DNA of 64,000 nucleotides from Saliniradius amylolyticus (GTDB lineage Bacteria; Pseudomonadota; Gammaproteobacteria; Enterobacterales; Alteromonadaceae): positions 806,001 to 870,000 of the forward strand of contig NZ_CP029347.1 of assembly GCF_003143555.1 (NCBI RefSeq). Reading direction: 5' to 3'. The notes under the pieces are model-generated. The model ran no database searches. It saw only the letters and a list, made by a program, of their open reading frames with translations, and was not told the origin of the DNA. Positions within the stretch are counted from its first letter, which is position 1. The number at the start of each line of letters is the position of its first letter. Positions 27,935 to 38,618 of the stretch are shown here, piece after piece. The position numbers were made by a program, and so were the translations under genes.

Positions 27935-29140
27935 CTAAAGGCGCCCCAGCAATACTTCGCGGAAGAATCGGGCCAGGTTAATCTTAAACTCTTCGGGGCG
28001 CACACACGCCTCGATATCGTCTTGATCCCGGGTCAGATCCAGTATTCGAACGTCCTTATAGTGGCCAGAGCGCACGGAGTAAAAGCTGGCGACCTTGGGC
28101 TTTAACGGGTCATCCTTATTGGCTTTTATCACGATGGCCAACTTTTCGCTTTTTAACTTCACCAGTGACCCCACCGGATGCACGCCGATACAACGGATGA
28201 ACTGTTGCACCAGAGACTGATCCAACTGCCCCTGGCTGGTGGACAGCAAGCGTTTTAAGGCCTGAGTGGCATTCAGGGATTTGCGGTACGGGCGATCGGC
28301 GGTAAGGGCGTCGTAGCTGTCGACAATCGCAGCCATGCGGGCATAGACGGAAATCTCATCGCCTTGTTTGCCGTTGGGGTAGCCAGAGCCATCCAGCCTT
28401 TCGTGGTGGTTCTGGACCACATCCAGCACGGTGTCACTGGCGTGCTCGGATTGTTCTAACAAATCGACCGCAACATCCACATGGCTTTCTACAATGGTGC
28501 GCTCCTGGTCGCTGAGCTTACCGCGTTGGTTCAGAATATCTTCGGGTAGGGTCGCCATACCGGCGTCCATTAACAGCCCAGCCAGGCCCAGCTCGTCGAT
28601 GGTGGCTTTGTCAAAGCCCATCTGTCGGGCAAACATGGCCATCAAAATGGAGCAGTTCAGCGAATGCTCCATCAGATATTGTTCTCTATCTTTGATCTGG
28701 GTGAGCAGGCTAATGGCGTCGGCATTATCGAACACCGAGTCGATAATATCCGCGCTGACCTCGGTTAATTCGCCAATGGGCGGCAGGGCACCTTTCTTGA
28801 GCTTTTTAACAAATCGGCTCTGAATGGTCCTGGCCTTATCATACAGTTGGCCGGCCTGCTCAATGGCCGCCATGGGGTCCTCGTTAGCAGGACTGGCTGA
28901 GATGGCTTTTGGCGATTCGGTCGTTTGTTCCGACACATTCAATTCCAGCCCCTGTTCCAGAACGCTGCGGGCCAGGTCTACTTCCACTTCTTGCACGCCT
29001 TTTTGCCTGAGCTGTTCGAGCAGGCGCTCGGATTTTATCAGGCCTTGGGTCTTGATGGTCAGCTCGCCCGTCTGTCGGGTGACTTGAGTGACAAACATGC
29101 CCAGTTGGATGTCATTGATGGAAAATCGCTGCGTGCTCAT
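27935..29140 (-). CDS. DUF3391/HD-GYP domain protein with an altered HD motif
   Basis: A 401-residue protein with an N-terminal DUF3391 region (about residues 5-130) and an HD-GYP domain (about 150-340). HD-GYP enzymes hydrolyse cyclic di-GMP. The GYP motif is intact (HHERLDGSGYP, about 243-253), as is DSYDALTADRPYR. The central HD motif reads LMDAGM (about 190-195), so the metal-binding His and the following Lys of HDIGK are replaced by Met. It may be inactive or act as a cyclic di-GMP sensor. The ATG at 29140 has a weak ribosome-binding site; a TTG lies three codons upstream. Convergent with cheV. Confidence 0.85.
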   Translation of the reverse strand: MSTQRFSINDIQLGMFVTQVTRQTGELTIKTQGLIKSERLLEQLRQKGVQEVEVDLARSVLEQGLELNVSEQTTESPKAISASPANEDPMAAIEQAGQLYDKARTIQSRFVKKLKKGALPPIGELTEVSADIIDSVFDNADAISLLTQIKDREQYLMEHSLNCSILMAMFARQMGFDKATIDELGLAGLLMDAGMATLPEDILNQRGKLSDQERTIVESHVDVAVDLLEQSEHASDTVLDVVQNHHERLDGSGYPNGKQGDEISVYARMAAIVDSYDALTADRPYRKSLNATQALKRLLSTSQGQLDQSLVQQFIRCIGVHPVGSLVKLKSEKLAIVIKANKDDPLKPKVASFYSVRSGHYKDVRILDLTRDQDDIEACVRPEEFKINLARFFREVLLGRL

Positions 29141-29219
29141 AAGGTTCAATTATGACAGGAACGGGGAGGAGACTTATAGCGGAAAATCCCCTCGGCGGCA
29201 AGCGCCGAGGGGGGGATGA

Positions 29220-29822
29220 TTATTGGCGCCAGGCGGGAATGCCCGGTTCGTAGCTATCAATCGCCTCGGCATGCTGCAGAGTTTCGCCGATGGCATCCAG
29301 GCCATTCAGTAACTTATATTTATGATGTTCTTTGATATCGAACTCAAACGTCTTGTCGGCCACTTTAACCTGCTGGTTGGGCAGATCGATGGTGATAGGA
29401 ATGTCGGCGTCGGCTGTTACCAAATCGAACAACGCATCCATCTGCTGATGGCTCAAGGCGACGGGCAACAGCTGATTATTCATGCAGTTACCATAGAAGA
29501 TATCGGCAAAGCTTGGCGCAATGACGGCCTCGAAACCATAATCGGTCAACGACCAGGGCGCGTGCTCGCGGCTGCTGCCACAGCCGAAGTTTTCCCGCGC
29601 CAGCAGAATATTGGCCCCTTGGTGTTCGGGCTTATTCAAGACAAAATCCGGGTTAGGTTGTTTTTCTTCCAGATCCAGATAGCGCCAGTCGTGAAACAGG
29701 TGCTTGCCAAAACCAGCGCGGCTGACGGCGGTTAAAAACTGCTTGGGGATGATTTGATCCGTATCTACGTTGGCCTGATTTAAAGGCACGGCCTTGCCCT
29801 GTATGGTGGAAATGGGCTTCAT
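29220..29822 (-). CDS. leuD: 3-isopropylmalate dehydratase small subunit
   Basis: Small subunit of isopropylmalate isomerase in leucine synthesis. The 200-residue protein shows [13 protein letters not shown] near the N-terminus and [15 protein letters not shown], the signature of the swivel domain. I took the ATG at 29822, which overlaps the leuC stop as ATGA and has AGGGAG upstream; a longer frame exists but runs back through leuC. It is the last gene of the leu operon. Confidence 0.96.
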   Translation of the reverse strand: MKPISTIQGKAVPLNQANVDTDQIIPKQFLTAVSRAGFGKHLFHDWRYLDLEEKQPNPDFVLNKPEHQGANILLARENFGCGSSREHAPWSLTDYGFEAVIAPSFADIFYGNCMNNQLLPVALSHQQMDALFDLVTADADIPITIDLPNQQVKVADKTFEFDIKEHHKYKLLNGLDAIGETLQHAEAIDSYEPGIPAWRQ

Positions 29823-31218
29823 GCTTGTAACTCCCTGACATCGACAAAATGACCCTTGATGGCAGCCGCAGCGGCCATGGCGGGGCTGACCAGGTGGGTG
29901 CGCGCGTTGCGACCCTGACGGCCCTCGAAGTTGCGGTTGCTGGTTGAAGCGCAGCGATCGCCGGGCTGCAAAATATCGTCGTTCATACCCAGACACATAG
30001 AGCAGCCGGGCAGACGCCATTCAAAGCCCGCCTCGGTAAAGATTTTATCCAGACCTTCGGCTTCAGCCTGGGCCTTAACCGCTGCCGAGCCGGGGACCAC
30101 CATGGCGGTGACTGAACTCGGCACTTTACCTTGAGCGGCCACCTTAGCGGCCGCGCGAAGATCTTCGATACGACTGTTGGTGCAAGAGCCGATAAAGACA
30201 TGGCTGACGGCGATATCGGTGAGCTTCTGACCTGGCCTAAGATCCATATATTGCAAGGCTTTCTGCGCTGAGGTTTGCACTACAGGGTCGGTGAAACTCT
30301 CCGGGTCGGGTACCACAGCATTGATCGCAGCCACCTGCCCGGGGTTGGTGCCCCAGGTCAACTGAGGCTCGATGTCTTCGGCTTTTAGAGTCACGGTGGT
30401 GTCAAACCGGGCATCCGCGTCGGACTTTAGCTGCTGCCAGTCGCTGATGGCGGCTTCCCAGTCTGCGCCTTGAGGGGCTCGCTCCCGGCCTTTTAAATAA
30501 TCGATGGTGGTCTGATCCGGGGCGATCAGGCCAGCTTTGGCACCGGCTTCGATGCTCATATTACAGATGGTCATGCGCTCTTCCATGGACAGCGCCTCAA
30601 TGGCACTGCCGGCGTACTCAATTACATGGCCGGTGGCGCCAGCATGGCCGATCTGCCCGATGATCGCCAGGATAATGTCTTTGGCGGTCACACCTAGTCC
30701 CAGTTCACCATCGACTTTGACCAGCATGGTCTTGGCTGGGCTCTGTTTTAACGTCTGGGTGGCAAATACATGTTCTACCTCTGAGGTGCCAATGCCGAAA
30801 GCCAGAGCGCCAAAAGCGCCATGTGTCGCGGTGTGAGAATCACCACAAACCACCGTCATGCCCGGTAGGATAAGGCCCAGCTCAGGGGCAATAACATGGA
30901 TAATGCCTTGTTTCTTATGACCAACGGGAAACAGTTCCACCCCGTGTTTCTCACAGTTATCCCTTAAGGTGGACAGTTGCAGGGCATTGGTGGGACCGCA
31001 GGCATCCAGCGCCAGCGAGCGGGTGGAAATGCTGTGATCCATGGTAGCGAAGGTTTTATCCGGGCGGCGCAACTTGCGGCCCTTATCGTCCAGTCCCGCA
31101 AAGGCCTGGGGTGAGGTGACTTCGTGGATCAGGTGGCGGTCGATATAGATTAAGTTATCGCTACCGGAGCGGGCTACCAAATGTGTATCCCAGATTTTCT
31201 CGTATAAGGTCTTACCCA

Positions 31219-31219
<1 letters not shown>
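29819..31219 (-). CDS. leuC: 3-isopropylmalate dehydratase large subunit
   Basis: Large, iron-sulphur subunit of isopropylmalate isomerase, 466 residues, aconitase family. Cluster-ligand motifs are visible: FIGSCTNSR and GCSMCLGMN, with [14 protein letters not shown] upstream. Start and stop overlap leuB (TGATG) and leuD (ATGA), so the four leu products are translated as a coupled set. Confidence 0.97.
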
Positions 31220-32316
<1,097 letters not shown>

Positions 32317-33870
32317 TTATACCCCTGCTATTTTCTGTTGTTTTTTCTCATCTATCTGGTCCGCCAGACAGGTGTTGTTTAATACATAAATCAAGGCCTT
32401 GACGCCGGCTTCAACGATGTCGGTGGCAAGACCAATACCATTAAAACGACGGCCCTTGTACTCGGCGACCACACTGACCTGGGCCAGGGCGTCAGCACCT
32501 TCGCCCTTGGAGTCCAGTTTAAAGTCGGCGATTTCCACTTCATCATTGCCGGTAACCTGGATGATGGCATTAAAGGCCGCATCCACAGGACCATTGCCAG
32601 TGGCTGACGCTGTGCCTTCCTCCTCGCCCATGCGCATTTTTACCGTGGCGCTGGGGATCATGCCCTTGCCGGCGTTGGCTTGAAGGTACAGCAGCTCGTA
32701 ATGAGGTTCTTGCTGTTTTTGCTGATCGAAAAACACCAGGGCTTCCAGGTCGTAATCGAAGACCTGACCTTTTTTGTCGGCCAGTTTCAAAAAGCCCTCA
32801 TAAAGGGTCTCTAAGTCGAAGTCGCTATCCTTATAGCCCAACTCGTGCATCCGGTGCTTGATCACGTGGCGGCCGGAGCGGGAGGTCAGGTTTAAATTGT
32901 TTTTATTAATGCCCACGCTTTCGGGAGTCATGATTTCGTAGGTGTTCTGTGATTTCAGCACACCGTCCTGGTGAATGCCGGAGGAGTGGCTGAAGGCATT
33001 GGCCCCGACGATGGCCTTGTTGGCCTGTACCGGCATATTACAGATCTGGCTAACCAGCTTCGAACTGCGGGATATCTCGGTACTGTTGATGCCGGTGGAC
33101 AAGCCCAGTAATTCCTGACGGGTTTGCAGGATCATGGCGATTTCTTCCAACGAACAGTTGCCGGCCCGCTCACCGATACCGTTAAGGGTACATTCTACCT
33201 GACGAGCTCCGGCTTGCACCGCAGCCAGAGAGTTGGCTACCGCCAGACCTAAGTCGTTATGACAATGGACGGAGATGGTGGCCTGGTCGATATTGGGCAC
33301 CCGATCAAACAGGTTTTGAATGATGCCACCAAACTCGGTGGGGATGGTATAGCCCACAGTATCCGGGATGTTAACCGTGCTGGCCCCGGCTTTAATGGCT
33401 GCTTCCACCATTCTGCACAGGTAGTCCGGATCGGTTCGGCCAGCGTCTTCACAGGAAAATTCCACATCGTCGGTATACTGGCGAGCATGCTTAACTGCCT
33501 TGACCGCCATTTCCAATACCTCGTCCTGGGACTTTCTCAATTTGCTGTCCACGTGGATACTGGAGGTCGCAATAAAGGTATGTATACGAAAACGTTCGGC
33601 GACGCTCAGCGCCTCACCACAGGCATCAATATCTTTAAATACGGCTCGTGACAGACCACACACCACGGAGTCTTTTACTTCACGGGCGATCTGCTGTACT
33701 GAGGTAAAGTCTCCGGGGGAGGATACCGGGAAACCTGCTTCGATCACATCGACGCCCAGCCGTTCCAACGCCAGGGCAATTTGAATCTTTTCTTTGACAC
33801 TCAGGCTGGCGGGCAGAGCCTGCTCGCCGTCTCGTAAAGTGGTATCAAATATTTTTACCTGCTCTGTCAT
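32317..33870 (-). CDS. leuA: 2-isopropylmalate synthase
   Basis: Commits ketoisovalerate and acetyl-CoA to leucine synthesis. The 517-residue protein begins with the [16 protein letters not shown] motif, contains the metal site [17 protein letters not shown], and has the C-terminal regulatory domain (about residues 385-517) that binds leucine. Two adjacent ATGs are possible; the one at 33870 has AAGGA at better spacing. It is the first structural gene after the leu leader and attenuator. Expected controls are attenuation and feedback inhibition. Confidence 0.97.
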   Translation of the reverse strand: MTEQVKIFDTTLRDGEQALPASLSVKEKIQIALALERLGVDVIEAGFPVSSPGDFTSVQQIAREVKDSVVCGLSRAVFKDIDACGEALSVAERFRIHTFIATSSIHVDSKLRKSQDEVLEMAVKAVKHARQYTDDVEFSCEDAGRTDPDYLCRMVEAAIKAGASTVNIPDTVGYTIPTEFGGIIQNLFDRVPNIDQATISVHCHNDLGLAVANSLAAVQAGARQVECTLNGIGERAGNCSLEEIAMILQTRQELLGLSTGINSTEISRSSKLVSQICNMPVQANKAIVGANAFSHSSGIHQDGVLKSQNTYEIMTPESVGINKNNLNLTSRSGRHVIKHRMHELGYKDSDFDLETLYEGFLKLADKKGQVFDYDLEALVFFDQQKQQEPHYELLYLQANAGKGMIPSATVKMRMGEEEGTASATGNGPVDAAFNAIIQVTGNDEVEIADFKLDSKGEGADALAQVSVVAEYKGRRFNGIGLATDIVEAGVKALIYVLNNTCLADQIDEKKQQKIAGV

Positions 33871-33906
33871 CATCTTATCCTTCTGGCATTTTCTCGGCGC
33901 TGAAAC

Positions 33907-33931
33907 GAAAAACCCGTGCTAGGCACGGGTT
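33907..33931 (-). terminator. leu operon attenuator (Rho-independent)
   Basis: On the minus strand AACCCGTGC and GCACGGGTT form a 9-bp stem with a 3-nt loop, followed by a T-run, 36 bp before leuA. The upstream arm can instead pair with GCACGGG in the leader (33965-33971), giving an antiterminator. Confidence 0.88.
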
Positions 33932-33954
33932 TGTTTGATGCGACTGTCGCTTGG

Positions 33955-34023
33955 CTACGACTTCCCCGTGCAATCTGGTTGCCCTGATAGTAGTCGTAGT
34001 GTCAGTAAAGCGGTCGCGTACAT
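33955..34023 (-). CDS. leuL: leu operon leader peptide
   Basis: A 22-codon reading frame directly upstream of the attenuator. It contains the segment LLTLRLL, so five of 22 codons are Leu, three of them CTA, which is usually rare in such genomes. Within the leader, CTACGACT (33992-33999) pairs with AGTCGTAG (33955-33962) as a pause hairpin. When Leu-tRNA is scarce, ribosomes would stall over these codons and allow the antiterminator. The ribosome-binding site is weak. Too short to be caught by standard gene finders. Confidence 0.85.
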   Translation of the reverse strand: MYATALLTLRLLSGQPDCTGKS

Positions 34024-34056
34024 AGTTTCAATCTGATTCATTCGCTGCTGGCGCTA

Positions 34057-34085
34057 TTGTTAAATGTTATGGCCTAAACAGTCAA
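34057..34085 (-). promoter_or_regulatory. Candidate leu operon promoter
   Basis: On the minus strand TTGACT (34080-34085), a 17-bp spacer and TAACAA (34057-34062). The -35 is strong and the -10 is weak. It would start RNA about 30 nt before the leader peptide ATG. Confidence 0.45.
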
Positions 34086-34101
34086 GCTTTGTGATGGTTT
34101 T

Positions 34102-34139
34102 ATCCTAATATCTTTTTGCTTTTTGTTTTCTATTAGGAT
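34102..34139. repeat. Inverted repeat in the AT-rich leu-flhA divide
   Basis: ATCCTAATA (34102-34110) and TATTAGGAT (34131-34139) are perfect 9-bp inverted repeats around a 20-nt T-rich spacer, between two divergent operons. There is no T-run, so it is not an obvious terminator. It could be an operator. Confidence 0.6.
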
Positions 34140-34224
34140 GTATGTTTTGTTTTTATGGGTGTGTTTAGTTCTTTTATACCCAGACGGTCTTTTATTAAGC
34201 ACTTGATTGAGGCTTGTGAAAAAC

Positions 34225-34240
34225 TGGACCGCTTTTTGCA
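34225..34240 (+). promoter_or_regulatory. Sigma-54-type promoter of flhA
   Basis: TGGACCGCTTTTTGCA matches the -24 GG and -12 TTGC core of sigma-54 promoters, with exactly 12 bp between the first G of GG and the G of GC. Predicted start near 34251. FlrA/FleQ-type control of flhA is established in Vibrio and Pseudomonas. Confidence 0.75.
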
Positions 34241-34284
34241 GAGTCAGGCCAGTTGTCAAAATTTCGTTGTTTGAGCCTGACTCT
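34240..34284 (+). repeat. 10-bp inverted repeat abutting the flhA start codon
   Basis: AGAGTCAGGC (34240-34249) and GCCTGACTCT (34275-34284) are perfect inverted repeats. The right arm ends immediately before the ATG at 34285 and covers any ribosome-binding site, while the left arm lies between the sigma-54 -12 element and the predicted start site. Confidence 0.85.
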
Positions 34285-36384
34285 ATGGAACTAAGCGCTT
34301 ACCTGAATCGATTCGATAAAGAACGCTTCAAACAGATGTCCTCCGGCCTGGGTGCGCCGGTAATTCTGCTGGCCATTATGGGTATGGTGATCCTACCCAT
34401 GCCGCCGGTGCTGTTGGATATTTTGTTTAGCTTTAATATTGCCCTGTCACTGGTGGTGATATTAGTGAGCGTGTTCACTCAACGGCCCGTAGAGTTTGGT
34501 GCTTTTCCTTTGGTGCTACTGATCGCCACAGTACTCAGGCTGGCTTTGAATGTAGCCTCTACCCGAGTGGTCTTGCTGGAAGGTCACGAAGGGGGAGACG
34601 CTGCTGGTAAGGTCATAGAAGCATTTGGTGAGGTGGTCATCGGTGGCAACTATGCTGTGGGTATCGTGGTGTTCGCCATCCTGATGATTATCAACTTTAA
34701 GGTGGTGACCGCCGGTGCAGGCCGGATTTCCGAGGTGAGCGCGCGTTTTACTCTGGATGCTTTGCCGGGCAAGCAGATGGCCATCGACGCCGATCTGAAC
34801 GCGGGATTCATTAATCAGGAAGAGGCCAGACAGCGTCGTCAGGAAGTGACCGCTGAGGCTGACTTTTACGGCTCCATGGACGGTGCTTCTAAATTTGTTA
34901 AAGGCGACGCTATTGCGGGCTTAGTGATCATGGTGATCAACATCGTCGGCGGTCTGTTTATCGGCATGATTCAGCACGATCTCAGCTTCAGTCAGGCAGT
35001 GGAAATTTACACACTGCTCACCATTGGTGATGGCCTGGTGGCGCAAATTCCATCGTTACTGTTATCCGTTGCCACCGCGATTATCGTGACCCGGGAAAAT
35101 GACACTCAGGAAATGGGCGCAGAGGTTAAGCGCCAACTCGGTAACCGCACCGCGTTGACCATTACAACCGGCATATTATTTGTAATGGGCATCGTACCCG
35201 GTATGCCGCATATGGCATTTCTGGGTCTGGCCTGTGTTACCGGTGGGCTCGCGTATTACAGCTACTATATTGAGAAAAAGCAGGCGGAACAGCCTCAACA
35301 GCCAGAAAATCTGCCTGAGCAATCTCAATCCAAAGGCGAAGTCAAAGAGCTGGGTTGGGAAGATGTGCAGCAGGTCGATACCATTGGTCTTGAAGTCGGC
35401 TACCGGTTGATCCCCTTGGTGGACAAGTCTCAGGGAGGCGAACTGCTGACGCGCATTAAAGGTGTGCGTAAGAAGCTGTCCCAGGAGCTCGGGTTCTTAA
35501 TCCCACCGGTACACATTCGAGATAACCTTGATCTCAGTCCTAATAACTACACCATCGCCATGCTGGGTGTGACCATCGGTGAGGCGGAAATCGCTCACGA
35601 TGCGGAGCTTGCTATTAACCCCGGTCAGGTGTTCGGTAAACTGGAAGGCACGCCAACCACTGACCCGGCCTTTGGCTTAGAAGCTGTATGGATTAAATCA
35701 GAGCAGAAAGAGCATGCTCAGACTCTCGGCTATACCGTTGTCGATGCGGCGACTGTAGTGGCTACTCACCTGAGCCAGCTGCTGACGAATAATGCCTATC
35801 AGTTGCTGGGCTATGAAGAGGTACAGCAACTTCTGGATATGCTCGCGAAGCAGCATCCTAAGCTGGTGGAAGGCTTGGTGCCGGATGTGATGCCGTTGGG
35901 TACGGTGGTCAAGGTGCTGCAAACCCTGTTGTATGAAGGCATTCCGATTCGGGATCTGCGCACCATTATCCAGACCCTGTGCGAGTATGGACCTAAGAGT
36001 CAAGATCCCGACGTTCTGGTATCGGCCGTGCGCATCGCTTTAAAACGCCTGATCGTTCAGGAAATCAATGGTTCGAGTCAGGAAATTCCGGTAATCACGC
36101 TATCTCCAGATTTGGAACAGATGTTGCATAAGTCTCTTCAGGCTGGCGGCAATGAAGGCGCTGGCATCGAACCCGGCCTGGCTGAGAAGATGCAGAACTC
36201 ACTCGGCGAAGTGGCGCAGCAGCAAGAGCTGGCCGGAGAACCTGCGGTACTGCTGACATCTGGCATGTTGCGGCCCGTGTTATCGCGTTTCCTGAAAAAC
36301 GCGATCAGTGGCTTACATGTATTGTCGTATCAGGAAGTACCGGATGATAAACAGATCAAGATCGTTAGTGCCATCGGGCAGTAA
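34285..36384 (+). CDS. flhA: Flagellar export apparatus protein FlhA
   Basis: Integral membrane core of the flagellar type III export gate. The 699 residues have about eight hydrophobic segments in the first half, the FHIPEP signature region (RLALNVASTRVVLLEGHEG and SEVSARFTLDALPGKQMAIDAD) and a large cytoplasmic domain that docks substrates. I took the ATG at 34285, giving the usual length; a longer frame reads through the promoter. The Shine-Dalgarno match is weak (GAG) and lies within an inverted repeat. flhB is not adjacent. It begins a long flagellar/chemotaxis operon. Confidence 0.95.
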   Translation: MELSAYLNRFDKERFKQMSSGLGAPVILLAIMGMVILPMPPVLLDILFSFNIALSLVVILVSVFTQRPVEFGAFPLVLLIATVLRLALNVASTRVVLLEGHEGGDAAGKVIEAFGEVVIGGNYAVGIVVFAILMIINFKVVTAGAGRISEVSARFTLDALPGKQMAIDADLNAGFINQEEARQRRQEVTAEADFYGSMDGASKFVKGDAIAGLVIMVINIVGGLFIGMIQHDLSFSQAVEIYTLLTIGDGLVAQIPSLLLSVATAIIVTRENDTQEMGAEVKRQLGNRTALTITTGILFVMGIVPGMPHMAFLGLACVTGGLAYYSYYIEKKQAEQPQQPENLPEQSQSKGEVKELGWEDVQQVDTIGLEVGYRLIPLVDKSQGGELLTRIKGVRKKLSQELGFLIPPVHIRDNLDLSPNNYTIAMLGVTIGEAEIAHDAELAINPGQVFGKLEGTPTTDPAFGLEAVWIKSEQKEHAQTLGYTVVDAATVVATHLSQLLTNNAYQLLGYEEVQQLLDMLAKQHPKLVEGLVPDVMPLGTVVKVLQTLLYEGIPIRDLRTIIQTLCEYGPKSQDPDVLVSAVRIALKRLIVQEINGSSQEIPVITLSPDLEQMLHKSLQAGGNEGAGIEPGLAEKMQNSLGEVAQQQELAGEPAVLLTSGMLRPVLSRFLKNAISGLHVLSYQEVPDDKQIKIVSAIGQ

Positions 36385-36399
36385 TAGAGGGGAGAGGCC

Positions 36400-37749
36400 A
36401 TGAAAATCAGACGCTTTTATGGAAAGGACATGCGCGACGCTTTGTCGCAGGTGAAAGAAGAACTGGGCGGTGATGCGGTAATCATGTCGCAAAAGAAGGT
36501 CGGTGATGGCATCGAAGTGGTGGCAGCCTATGATAAAGAGCCGACTAAGTCCGCGGTGCAGCCACAAGCTCAGCCGCAAGCTAAAGCTCAGAGTTCGGTC
36601 ACTCCGCTGCGCCAGAAATCTGACACCCTGTCTTCTCAGGCGAAGGCTTCGCCCAGCCTGAGTGAGATTATCGGTGATGAAGGTCAGGACTCCTTGCGAG
36701 CGCTACTGGAGAAGCAAGGTGCCATACCCAGTCAGCCCCAAACCACCTCCGAACCCGGTCCTCAGACTCAACCTGTAGCTGACCCCAAGCCTGTCCCCTC
36801 TCAGGCTCAGCCGGCCGCACAGCAGGGCTCAATGGACGACATTCGTCAGGAGCTGGCCTCGCTGCGCAATGTCTTAGAGTTTCAGGTCTCTGGTCTGATG
36901 AAACAGCAGCGTCAGCAGGAGCGCCCCTTACACGATTATCTTATCGAGCGGCTCAAACAGATGGGCATCAGTGAATCTCTGGCTGAGGAAGTGGTGTCGT
37001 ACACGCCGCCCAATTGCGAAGAGCGAGATGCCTGGAAGTTTTTGCTGAAGTTGCTGGCCAATAAAATCCACACCTCTAATAACGATATTGTACGCAATGG
37101 CGGCGTGGTGGCCTTGGTGGGTCCCACGGGGACGGGTAAAACGACTACCATCGCCAAGCTGGCGGCCCAGTACGCGCGTCGTCATGGCGGTGACAAGGTG
37201 GCACTGATTACGATCGACAGCTATCGCATTGCAGCTTATGAACAGTTGGCGACTTATGGCAAAATCATTGGTTGCCAGGTGAAAAAGGCCGCCACGTCCG
37301 AAGAACTGTCCGATTTGTTGTATCAGTTCCGTAATAAAGGCCTGGTGCTTATAGATACTGCTGGTTTCGGGCAAAGAGACGCTCGCCTAATCAAACAGTT
37401 AGATACATTGAGCCAGTCAAGTTATGCTAGTATCAATCATTATCTGGTGCTGGCTGCCAATGCCCAGCGTCAGGTTATGACGCACACCCTCGACACCTAT
37501 GGACAGATTCCGCTAAAAGGCTGTATTCTGTCAAAATTAGACGAGTGCTACAGTTTAGGGGAAGCTGTCAGTGTCGCGATCGAGCAGCGCTTGCCGGTAA
37601 GTTACTTGACCGATGGTCAGAGAGTGCCGGAAGACATTAAGGCGGCCGATGCAAAATATTTGATCTCATGCGCGGCCAGACTCTATAAACAATTTGCGCT
37701 CGGAGCGGCCAAAACCCAACGAGCGGTGAACTCAGCAGTATCAATATGA
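36400..37749 (+). CDS. flhF: Flagellar placement GTPase FlhF
   Basis: An SRP-type GTPase that marks the pole for flagellum assembly. The 449 residues have an N-terminal B domain, a Gln/Pro/Ser-rich linker (about 45-150) and the NG domain with P-loop GPTGTGKTTTIAKL (about 241-254). GGAG precedes the ATG. The stop overlaps flhG (ATGA), so the positive regulator and its antagonist are co-produced. Confidence 0.95.
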   Translation: MKIRRFYGKDMRDALSQVKEELGGDAVIMSQKKVGDGIEVVAAYDKEPTKSAVQPQAQPQAKAQSSVTPLRQKSDTLSSQAKASPSLSEIIGDEGQDSLRALLEKQGAIPSQPQTTSEPGPQTQPVADPKPVPSQAQPAAQQGSMDDIRQELASLRNVLEFQVSGLMKQQRQQERPLHDYLIERLKQMGISESLAEEVVSYTPPNCEERDAWKFLLKLLANKIHTSNNDIVRNGGVVALVGPTGTGKTTTIAKLAAQYARRHGGDKVALITIDSYRIAAYEQLATYGKIIGCQVKKAATSEELSDLLYQFRNKGLVLIDTAGFGQRDARLIKQLDTLSQSSYASINHYLVLAANAQRQVMTHTLDTYGQIPLKGCILSKLDECYSLGEAVSVAIEQRLPVSYLTDGQRVPEDIKAADAKYLISCAARLYKQFALGAAKTQRAVNSAVSI

Positions 37750-38618
37750 TTGAGGATCAGGCGAGTAGCTTACGAAGAATGAATCAGCCTAAGCAGATTA
37801 AAGTGATTGCGGTCACAGGGGGAAAAGGGGGTGTGGGTAAAACCAATATCACCCTGAACACGGCTATCGCCATGGCCAAGCAGGGCAAGCGCGTTATGGT
37901 GCTGGACGCCGACTTGGGACTGGCTAACGTGGACGTTATGCTTGGGCTGAGAGTCGAAAAGAACCTGTCTCATGTGTTGTCCGGCGAGTGCTTGTTGGAT
38001 GAGATTCTGGTAGAGGGCCCTCATGGCATCAAGATTGCCCCAGCCAGTTCCGGCACCCAGAGTATGACCGAACTCAGCCCCACAGAGCACGCTGGCTTGA
38101 TTCGCGCCTTCAGTGAATTGCAAAGCCAAATCGATGTTCTGATTGTGGATACCGCCGCCGGTATCTCCGACATGGTATTAAGCTTTTCCCGAGCCTCTCA
38201 GGACATTATGGTAGTGGTTTGCGACGAGCCCACCTCCCTGACCGACGCTTATGCTTTGATCAAAATTTTGAATCGCGATTATGGCGTATTCAAATTCAAG
38301 GTCGTGGCCAATATGGTTAAAAACCTGCGCGAAGGGCAGGAGTTGTTTGCTAAGTTGTCCAAGGTAACCCATCGATTTTTGGATGTCGCTTTGGAACTGG
38401 TGGCCACGGTGCCCTTCGATGAAAATATCCGTAAGGCTGTGCGCAAGCAGCAGCCTATTGTGGATGCCTTCCCGGGTTCGCCTGCATCTGTCGCCATTAC
38501 CAACCTGGCCAAACAGGCTTTGCGTTGGCCGGTTCCGGAGCAGGCTGGTGGACATTTGGAGTTTTTCCTGGAGCAGTTGGTAAATCACGACCCCCAAATG
38601 CAGAGAGATAAGGCGTGA
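37746..38618 (+). CDS. flhG: Flagellar number regulator FlhG (FleN), MinD-like ATPase
   Basis: A 290-residue ParA/MinD-family ATPase that limits flagellum number and antagonises FlhF and the FlrA/FleQ activator. It has the deviant Walker A TGGKGGVGKTN (about 25-35), VLDADLGLANVDVMLGL and the IVDTAAGISD motif. Overlaps both flhF and fliA. Confidence 0.95.
   Translation: MIEDQASSLRRMNQPKQIKVIAVTGGKGGVGKTNITLNTAIAMAKQGKRVMVLDADLGLANVDVMLGLRVEKNLSHVLSGECLLDEILVEGPHGIKIAPASSGTQSMTELSPTEHAGLIRAFSELQSQIDVLIVDTAAGISDMVLSFSRASQDIMVVVCDEPTSLTDAYALIKILNRDYGVFKFKVVANMVKNLREGQELFAKLSKVTHRFLDVALELVATVPFDENIRKAVRKQQPIVDAFPGSPASVAITNLAKQALRWPVPEQAGGHLEFFLEQLVNHDPQMQRDKA

Noticed and set aside
34074-34259. 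Minus-strand frame of 61 codons between leuL and flhA
   Set aside because: Overlaps the sigma-54 promoter and the AT-rich inverted repeat, lysine-rich only because of AT content, and has no ribosome-binding site.
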